Below, one piece after another: positions 32,166-41,100 of a stretch of DNA of 64,000 bases. The stretch is from NCBI GenBank assembly GCA_030683105.1, contig JAUXMZ010000032.1, forward strand, positions 52,192-116,191, written 5' to 3'. This stretch comes from Burkholderiales bacterium (GTDB lineage Bacteria > Pseudomonadota > Gammaproteobacteria > Burkholderiales > SG8-41). Below the pieces are notes generated by a model. The model saw only the letters and a list, made by a program, of their open reading frames with translations, had not been told where the DNA came from and made no database searches. The translations under genes were made by a program, and so were the position numbers. Positions within the stretch are counted from its first letter, which is position 1, and each line of letters opens with the position of its first letter.

Positions 32166-33758
32166 GTGATGACCGAAACCATCGAATACCGTAACGCGCT
32201 GCCGCTGCAGTCCATGCTGCTCGAATACCGGCTGGAGTCGATACTGGGCGCGGGTACCTTCGGCATGACGTATCTGGGCTGGGATACGCACCTCGAGAAG
32301 CACGTTGCGATCAAGGAGTACCTGCCGGCTGAACTGGCCGTGCGCGCACTCGACGGCTCCGTCGTGCCGGTCACCAGCGGGCACGAACACGATTACAAAT
32401 GGGGGCTGGAGCGCTTCATCCTCGAAGCGCGCACGCTGGCCAAGTTCGGCCATCCGCACATCGTTCGCGTCAACCGCTATTTCGAAGCCAACGGCACCGG
32501 CTACATGGTGATGGAATATGAAAAAGGCGAGCCGCTGAATGAGTTGCTCAGGCGCGCGCCGAATCCGGATGAAGCCAGCCTCAGGACCCTGCTGCTGCCG
32601 CTGCTCGACGGTTTGCGCGCGGTGCATGAGGCTGGGTTCCTGCATCGCGATATCAAGCCGGGCAATATTTTTATCAGGGAAAACAGCAGCCCGGTGCTGA
32701 TCGACTTCGGCGCCGCGCGCCAGGCCATCAGCGGCGCGACCCGCAGTCTCACTGCGGTGCTGACGCCGGGCTATGCGCCGCTCGAGCAGTATTCGAGCGA
32801 GGCCAGGCAAGGGCCATGGACCGATATTTATGCGATGAGTGCCGTCGTCTATCGCGCGATCACCAATACCAATCCGCCGGATGCAGTGAGCCGGATGCAT
32901 GATGACAACGTGCCGCTGGCGCTGGCCTCGGCACGCGGCCGCTACAGCGAACCGTTCCTGAAGGCGGTCGGGTGGGCTCTGATGATGAACGAGAAAGTGC
33001 GGCCGCAGGATGTCGATGTATGGAAAAGCGCGTTGCTTGGCAGCGAGCCGGTACCCCAGGCAGGCGTGACGACGATCTGGCCGGGTGGCGCAGCGGCGAC
33101 AGTGAAGCAGGGTGCGGGCATGGAAGCTGCCACGGTCAGGCTCGCGCCGCGTCGGGCATCCGCCGCGACTCAGAAGCCGCCGTCGACGCTGCCGCCCAGG
33201 CGCAGCGTAGCGCCACCCCGGTCAAAGCGGCGCTGGGTGGGAATAACCCTCGCCGCGCTTGCCGTCCTGGCAATGGCTACGGTGTGGAACAAGCAACGCC
33301 AGGCGCGGTCACCCGAACCACCGCCACAGGTCGCGCAGCCGGCGGTCATCGTGCCGCCCGAGCCGGCTGTCGAGCAGACGCCTGCGCCAAAGCCTCAACC
33401 GCGGGTGCGCGTCCAATCCGTGCCGCCTGCCGCCGGCGCGCGCGCGGACAGGGCGCCGGTGCGCGACGCGGTGGCGCTGCCCCCTATCATCGCGGATGAC
33501 CGAGAACGGCCCTCGCGCGACCGTGAGCCGCGCCCTGGAGATGCCGAGCGGGTCAGAACAGCAGCAGTGGCGGAATTTCGCGCAGCGGATCGCGATGGTG
33601 ACGGTTATCTGTCGCGCGACGAAGTGCGCGGGCGCTTTCCTGCCATAGAGCGCCTGTTCGATCGAGCCGACGCTGATGGCGACGGGCGGATTTCTACACG
33701 GGAATTTACACGCATGCGCGGCCAGCAGGCGCAGACGATGCGGGGCAGGCCGAAATAA
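32166..33758 (+). CDS. Ser/Thr protein kinase with transmembrane segment and two EF-hands
   Basis: 530 residues. A Hanks-type kinase domain (about 18-290) has the glycine loop LGAGTFGMTYLGWD, catalytic Lys in HVAIKEYLP, HRDIKPGNIFI and IDFGAARQAI, so it looks active. A proline-rich linker, one membrane helix VGITLAALAVLAMATVW (about 357) and a Pro/Arg-rich extracytoplasmic part follow. The C terminus has two EF-hand loops, DRDGDGYLSRDE and DADGDGRISTRE, with all calcium ligands. This suggests periplasmic calcium sensing linked to cytoplasmic phosphorylation, an inference. GTG or the ATG directly after it is the start. A decayed duplicate follows. Confidence 0.87.
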   Translation: MMTETIEYRNALPLQSMLLEYRLESILGAGTFGMTYLGWDTHLEKHVAIKEYLPAELAVRALDGSVVPVTSGHEHDYKWGLERFILEARTLAKFGHPHIVRVNRYFEANGTGYMVMEYEKGEPLNELLRRAPNPDEASLRTLLLPLLDGLRAVHEAGFLHRDIKPGNIFIRENSSPVLIDFGAARQAISGATRSLTAVLTPGYAPLEQYSSEARQGPWTDIYAMSAVVYRAITNTNPPDAVSRMHDDNVPLALASARGRYSEPFLKAVGWALMMNEKVRPQDVDVWKSALLGSEPVPQAGVTTIWPGGAAATVKQGAGMEAATVRLAPRRASAATQKPPSTLPPRRSVAPPRSKRRWVGITLAALAVLAMATVWNKQRQARSPEPPPQVAQPAVIVPPEPAVEQTPAPKPQPRVRVQSVPPAAGARADRAPVRDAVALPPIIADDRERPSRDREPRPGDAERVRTAAVAEFRAADRDGDGYLSRDEVRGRFPAIERLFDRADADGDGRISTREFTRMRGQQAQTMRGRPK

Positions 33759-33761
33759 TAC

Positions 33762-33780
33762 AGGCAGCCGGCCGCTGCCT
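33762..33780. terminator. hairpin after the kinase gene
   Basis: AGGCAGC and GCTGCCT form a 7-bp stem 3 bases beyond the stop. There is no T-run, so it may only protect or pause the transcript. Confidence 0.3.
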
Positions 33781-33829
33781 GGGGTCATCCTGTCTCGTCA
33801 ATACGCGGTCGATTGTATACACTGCGCGG

Positions 33830-34948
33830 ATGGCCGAGCCGGATCCCCATCCCCATGCGCTGCCGCCGAAGACCGTGCTGCTGGGATACCAACTGTAGTC
33901 GGTGCTGGGCTCAGGCGGATTCGGCATCACTTACTTCGCCCTCGATACCCTGCTCCAGAAGGACGTCGCGATAATAGAATTCATGCCCGTAAGCCGCTAT
34001 TTCGCGGCCAACTGCACCGGCTACATGGTGATGGATTACGAAAAGGGCGAACCGCTCAGCACAAGCCTCAGGCGCATTCTGCTGCCGCTGCTCGGCGGCT
34101 TGCAGGCAGTGCATCGCGAAGGCTTTCTGCATCTCGACATCAAGCCCGCCAACATTCTGATCCGCGATGACGGCGTCCCGGTGCTAGTCGCCTTCGGGGC
34201 GGCGCGTCTGGCGATCGGTGCTGTCATGCAGGAAGGTGCGTCGATACTCACACCGGGTTATTCGCCACCCAAACAATATTCACGCCATGGCCGCCGGGGC
34301 CATGGTCGGATATCTATGCGCTTGCCGGCGTGCTCTAGCGCGCGGTCACCAGCGAGCACCCGCCAGACGCCAAGAGCCGGCTCAAGAAAGACAGCGTGGA
34401 CAAAAAACTCGGTGCGGCGCGTGCTTGCAACAGCGGGTCGTTCGTCGCGGCAATCGAGTGGGGGCTGGCGCTCGATGCGCGGCTGCGGCCACAGAACGTG
34501 GATGAGTGGCGCAGCGCTGTGCTGCGCAACACGCCGGTGCCGGGGCTGCCCGGACATTTCCCGGATACGGCAACCGCGGCCCGCGGTTCGGCAAAGCTGT
34601 TCTGGATGGTGTTGGGAATACTCGTTTTTTCCTCTTTTTATCGAAGGCGCCGACATGCTGAGCCAGCATGCCGAAAAAGAACGGGTAGCGGCTTTGCAAA
34701 GGCCCGGGGCGGCACCGCCCGCTCCTTCCGGAATCGGCACCCGGTTCCAGCACGCCGACGTCGACGTCGACGTGAGTGGTGGACTGAGCCGGGAGAAGGT
34801 GGCAGCGCGCCTGCTGCAGCTTGCCGGCAAGTTCGACGAGATCGACGCCGACCGCGATGGCCGCATCACGATCCAGGAACTGCAAAGTTACTGGCAGCGG
34901 CAGCCTGCACCCCAGCCCGCAACCACGGAGCCGCAGCGCGATCGGTAG
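33830..34948 (+). pseudogene. decayed duplicate of the EF-hand kinase
   Basis: Starts MAEPDPHPHALPPKTVLLGY, meets a TAG at 33896-33898 where relatives have Glu, and continues SVLGSGGFGITYFALDT. About 43 residues of the N lobe are missing in frame between IIEFMP and VSRYFAANCTGYMVMDYEKG. The catalytic loop reads HLDIKPANIL (Arg lost) and the metal motif VAFGAAR (Asp of DFG lost). Near 34290 the frame shifts to another (DKKLGAARACNS, ALDARLRPQNVDEWRSAVL) and near 34630 it shifts back, ending with an EF-hand DADRDGRITIQE. So it is a tandem paralogue of the preceding gene that has lost catalytic function. Confidence 0.82.
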
Positions 34949-34984
34949 TGGGGTGCTTCAGGGTGGCCTTCGCCACAGTTCTAT

Positions 34985-34998
34985 GTGCGCTAGCGCAC
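34985..34998. repeat. 14-bp perfect palindrome upstream of the glucan synthase
   Basis: GTGCGCTAGCGCAC lies in the 212-bp gap between the pseudokinase and ndvB-like gene. It could be an operator for the following operon or a chance GC palindrome. Confidence 0.3.
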
Positions 34999-35160
34999 TT
35001 AAGAATCAGGCCATTTATGTCAACATTCGCGTAGAAAAGGCATCCACCGGAATCAGATTGGGGCTGGGCGATGTTCTGCGGTTAACCCAGGGCGAACCAT
35101 CACCGTCTCCACGATGCGGTTGATGGCGGCGCAGTTTTACGACAGAGAAGGAAACCTGAG

Positions 35161-38100
35161 GTGCAATTGAGCAGTAAAAACATGCGCGACACCTGGGCCC
35201 GTTTATGGGTGCGCCTGCGCGGCAATGGCCTGGCCCAACAAGAGTACGCCGGCGATGCGCTGCCGCTGCGGGCGGAATTGCTTAGCGCCGAGCAGATGGA
35301 ACAGCATGGCAAGACCCTGGCGGGCGCGCACCGCTTGAGCGCGCAACGCGCCCCGGATCAACTCCTCGCGCGCCTGGCCGAGAACGAAGAGGTTCTGCTG
35401 CAAACCTGCAAGCTGCTGACGGCGGCAGTCAAGGCCACCCGCCGGATTACTCCGGCGGGTGAGTGGCTGCTTGATAACTTTTATCTGATTGAAGAACAGA
35501 TACGCACGGCCAGGCGGCATTTGCCTAAGGGTTACAGCAGGGAGCTGCCGCGCCTGGCCCACGGTCCATCGGCGGGCTTGCCGCGCGCGTATGACATTGC
35601 GCTGGAGTCAATCTCGCACGGCGACGGGCGGGTGGATGCGGAAAGTCTCAGCCGTTTCGTGGCCGCCTATCAGAAGGTCACCGCGCTCAAGTTAGGCGAG
35701 CTGTGGGCCATTCCTATCATGCTGCGCCTGGCGCTGATCGAAAATCTGCGGCGTGTCGGAGCACTGGTGACAGCCAGCACCACAGACCGGGACCGCGCCG
35801 ACGTCTGGGCTGACCAGATGCTGGAAGTCGCCGAGCAGGACCCTAAGAGCCTGATCCTGGTGGTAGCGGACATGGCGCGATCGAATCCACCGATGGTCAG
35901 CTCGTTTGTCGCGGAGCTTGCGCGACGCCTGCAGGGCCAGAGCGCCGCGCTGGCATTGCCGCTGACCTGGATCGAGCAGCGGCTGTCGGAGTCCGGCATG
36001 ACTATCGAGCAATTAGTGCAATCCGAAACCCAAAAACAGGCCTCCGGACAAGTCTCGATCGCGAACAGCATCGGCAGCCTGCGCTTTCTCGGAGCAATGG
36101 ATTGGCGCGAGTTCGTCGAAACGATGAGCGGCGTCGAGCAGAAGCTGCGCGAGGATCCGGGCGGCGTCTACGGCAGGATGGATTTCGCCACCCGCGATCG
36201 CTACCGGCACGCAGTCGAGAGGACGGCGAAAGCGAGCCGCCTGTCCGAGAGCGAGGTCGCGCGCAAAGCGATTCAGTTGGCGCATGAAGGCGCGGTCCGC
36301 TCGATGGCCAAAGCCGGTACCCCTGGCGGCACCGGCGGCGATCGCGCTTCACACGTGGGCTATTACCTGATCGACAAGGGCCTGCCGCAGCTTGAACGAG
36401 CGGCCGAGGCGCGCTTATCAATCGCCGAGGCCGTGCGTCGAACAGCCTGCCGCTTTCCTTTGATTCTTTATCTGGGCACGATCGCGCTGCTGACCCTCGC
36501 CTTTGCCGGGAACCTGCTGGATAAGGCGTATGCCGGCGGGCTGCATGGCTGGATGCTCGCGCTGATAGCGATCCTCCTGGTGTTGTGCACCAGCCATTTG
36601 GCAAGCGCACTGGTCAACTGGGCGGCCACCCTACTGGCGGCGCCCCGGCCGCTGCCGCGTCTGGATTTTTCCATGGGAATTCCGCCCGAATGCCGCACCC
36701 TGGTAGTGGTTCCGACGATGCTCACAAGCGCTCAAAACCTGGAAGATCTGGTCGAGGCGCTTGAAGTCCGGTTCCTCGCGAACCGGGATGAACATCTGCA
36801 CTTCGGCCTGCTGACCGATTTTCGGGACGCGCGCGAGGAAACGCTGCCGGAAGACGAAGTGCTGTTACTACTGGCCAGGAACCGGATCGAGGAACTGAAC
36901 GAGAAGTACCGGACCGCCGCGAGCGGCGCCGATAGCGATGCCTTCTTCCTCTTCCATCGCCCGCGCCGCTGGAATCCACAGGATGGGCTATGGATGGGTT
37001 ACGAGCGCAAGCGCGGGAAGCTGGCGGAATTGAATTCGCTGCTGCGCGGCGGCGGGCGGGATAGTTTCTCGCTGATCGTCGGCACGACTGACGTGTTATC
37101 CAGCGTGAAGTACGTTATTACCCTGGACACGGATACGCAGCTGCCGCGCGATTCGGCGCGCCAGTTTGTGGGCGCGATGGCGCACCCCTTGAATCGCGCG
37201 CAGTTCGACGAAGCGCGGCAGCTCGTGACCGAGGGCTATGGCATCCTGCAGCCGCGCGTGGCGGTAAGCCTTCCGGGCACCAACCGCTCGCGCTATGCGC
37301 GGCTGTTCGGCAGCGAGCCCGGCATCGACCCGTATACGCGCACCGTCTCCGATGTTTACCAGGACGTGTTCGGCGAGGGTTCCTTCATCGGCAAAGGCAT
37401 CTATGACGTCGATGCGTTCGAGCGATCGCTCAAGGGGCGCTTTCCCGAGAACCGGATACTCAGCCACGACCTGCTGGAAGGCTGCCATGCGCGGGCCGGG
37501 CTGTTGAGCGACGTGCAGGTATACGAGGAATACCCATCCGGCTACAGCGCGGACGTGAGCCGCCGCCACCGCTGGATACGTGGGGATTGGCAGATTGCAT
37601 CGTGGTTGTTGCGGCGCGTACCTGGCAATGGTCCAAGGCCCGATACCGTCCGCCGGAAGAACACGCTCTCGCTACTGTCCCAATGGAAAATATTCGATAA
37701 CCTGCGGCGCAGCCTGGTTCCCGCGGCATTGACGCTCCTGTTGCTGCTGGGCTGGACCATCCTGGCGCCAGCGTGGTTCTGGACCCTGGCGGCGATCGGC
37801 ATCATTCTGATTCCGTCCCTGATTTCCTCGATTCTGGATCTGTTGCGCAAACCGGATGACGTTTTGCCCGGCCAGCATCTCGCCGCGGCATTGCGCTCGG
37901 CGCTCGGGCAGATCGAGCGGGCGCTGCTTACGCTTGCCTGCCTGCCCCACGAAGCCTACTTCAGCCTGGACGCGATCATCCGCACCAATTGGCGCATGGG
38001 GGTCACGCGAAAACAGCTTCTGGAATGGACTTCCTCTGGCAGCCTGGAGCGCGATCATCACACCAGCCTCATCGCCTGCTACCAATCGATGTGGATTGCA

Positions 38101-41100
38101 CCGGTGATCTCCATCGCTTCGGCAGCCTATCTGGCGGCAGCGATGCCTTCCACGCTGGCGGTGGCGGGGCCGATCTTATTCCTGTGGATGGCCTCGCCCG
38201 CAATCGCCTGGTGGATCAGCCGGCCACTCGCCCGCCGCAAGGCACGGCTGACGGCCGACCAGATCATTTTCTTGCAGAAGATATCGCGCAAGACCTGGGC
38301 GTTCTTCGAGACCTATGTCGGAGCGGACGATCACTGGCTGCCACCGGACAACTTTCAGGAGCATCCCGTCGCCGTGGTCGCGCACCGCACGTCCCCGACC
38401 AACATGGGTCTTTCGCTGCTGGCGAATCTGTCCGCGTACGACTTCGGCTACATTCAGGCCGGACAACTCATAACGCGCACTAACAACGCACTCCACACCA
38501 TGGCCGCCCTGGAACGGCACCGGGGTCATTTCTACAACTGGTACGACACGCAGTCGCTGCAACCGCTGCAGCCTCGCTACATATCGTCGGTGGATAGCGG
38601 GAACCTGGCCGCTCATCTGTTGACCTTGCGGCCGGGACTGCTCGCCCTGCACGATAACAAGATACTTGGAACCCGGTTGTTCGGCGGCCTGTTCGACACC
38701 CTGAGAGTGCTCGCGGACGCTGCGGCAGCAGCACCGCCGGCCGCTCTCGTCCTGATCGGTCAGCTGAAAAAACATCTGGAGTCTGCCTACGATTCCCGGC
38801 CTGCCACGCTCGCCGCAGCGCAACGCTGGCTGACACGGATGGCGGCGTCTGCAGCGGAGGTAAGCGCCAGCCTGGCCAACCAGGATCGGGCACCGGCTGC
38901 CGCTCCGGAGGGTGACGCGCAGTGGTGGGCGCAGGCGCTGACCCGGCAATGCCAAAGCGCCCTCGATGAACTCGCCTTGCTCGCCCCGTGGCTGGCGCTG
39001 CCGGCTGCATCAGGCAGGCTCCGCGGCATCCTGGATAGCATCGAGATTCCAACACTGCGCGAACTGGCCGCCGGCAACGCGGGGTGGATGGCGGCAACCG
39101 AGCAAGGGCTGGCCGCGGAAGCGACGCCCGGGGAGCGCGATTGGCTGAATGAGTTGCGCCGGCACGTCGCTGCAGCAAGCGACAACGCCCAGGAGCGGAT
39201 TGCGGCGATCGAACGACTGGCGCTGCAGCTAGGCGAACTGGCCGCGATGGAGTATGACTTTCTCTACGACAAGAAGCGTCATCTGCTCGCTATCGGCTAC
39301 AACGCCGGCGAGCACCGCCAGGACCCAAGTTTCTATGATCTGCTCGCATCGGAAGCGAGATTGTCCAGTTTCGTGGCGATTGCGCAGGGACAACTGCCGC
39401 AGGAAAGCTGGTTCGCCCTGGGGCGCCTGCTCACGACCGCCGGCGGCGAGCCGACGCTCGTGTCGTGGAGCGGTTCGATGTTCGAGTACCTGATGCCGCT
39501 ATTGGTCATGCCGACTTACGAAAACACTCTGCTCGACCAGACTTACCGCGCGGCGGTGGAGCGACAGATCGCGTACGGGAAGCAGCGCGGCGTAGCGTGG
39601 GGCATGTCGGAATCCGGCTACAACACGGTCGACGTTCATCTCAACTACCAGTACCGCGCATTTGGCGTGCCCGGCCTGGGGCTCAAACGCGGACTGGCCG
39701 AGGATCTGGTGATTGCGCCCTACGCTTCGGCGCTCGCGCTGATGGTCGCGCCCGAGCAAGCGTGCCTGAATCTGCAGCGACTCGCCGCCGAGGGGCTGGC
39801 GGGGCCATACGGCCTTTATGAAGCTGTCGACTACACCGCGTCACGCCTGCCGCGCGGGCAGGCCAGCGCCGTAGTCCGGTCGTTCATGGCGCATCACCAG
39901 GGAATGATTATTTTGTCCCTGGCTTATCTGATTCTGAACCGCCCGATGCAAAAACGCTTCGAGTCCGATCCGATGTTCCAGGCGACCACTTTGCTGCTGC
40001 AGGAGCGGGTACCCAAAGCCGGAGCGTTTCAGTTGCATGCTGTCGATTTCTCCTCCGTGCGCGCGACCGCCAACGAACCGGAAATGCCGGTGCGCGTGCT
40101 CAACACCCCCGACACGCCAATACCGGAAGTGCAGCTGTTGTCCAACGGCAGATACCACGTGATGGTCACCAACGCGGGCGGCGGCTACAGCCGCTGGAAA
40201 GACCTCGCCATTACCCGCTGGCGCGAAGACACGACCCGTGACAATTGGGGCGCGTTCTGTTACATCCGCGACGCGACGAGCGGGGCGTTCTGGTCGAATA
40301 CCCATCAACCGACGCTGAAGCGGGCGGACACTTACGAAGCGATTTTCTCCGAAGGGCGGGCGGAATTCCGCCGCCGCGACCTCGACTACGATACGCACAC
40401 CGAGATCGTGGTTTCGCCGGAGGACGACATCGAACTGCGCCGGGTGCACATCACCAACCGCGGGCGGGCCCGCAGCACGATCGAGATCACCAGTTACGCC
40501 GAAGTGGTTCTGGCCGCGGCTGCCGCCGACGCACTGCATCCGGCGTTCACCAATCTTTTTGTACAGACCGAGATCGTGCGCGAGCGGCAGGCCATTCTCT
40601 GCACGCGCCGGCCGCGCTCCTTGGAGGAGCACGCGCCATGGATGTTTCACCTGATGGCCGTGCGCGGGGCGGAGGCGGGAGGGATTTCGTACGAAACCGA
40701 CCGCATGCGCTTCATCGGCCGCGGGCGCACCGTTGCCGCGCCGCAGGCGATGGTCGATTCCGCCGAGCTCTCGGGCAGCGCCGGCTCGGTGCTGGATCCC
40801 ATCACCGCAATCCGGTATCGAATTACCCTCGATCCGGAACAAGCGGCGACGATAGACATGGTCTCCGGCATCGGCGGCACGCGCGAGGCAGCCCTGAGCC
40901 TGGCCGGGAAATACCAGGATCGGCAGCTCGCGGATCGGGTGTTCGAGCTGGCGTGGACGCATAGCCAGGTGGTCCTGCGCCAAATAAATGCCACCGAGGC
41001 TGATGCGCAACTTTATGGACGTCTTGCAAGCTCCGTTATTTATGCCAATTCGAGTTTGCGCGCAGAGTCGGGTGTTCTCAGCAAAAATCGCCGCGGGCAA

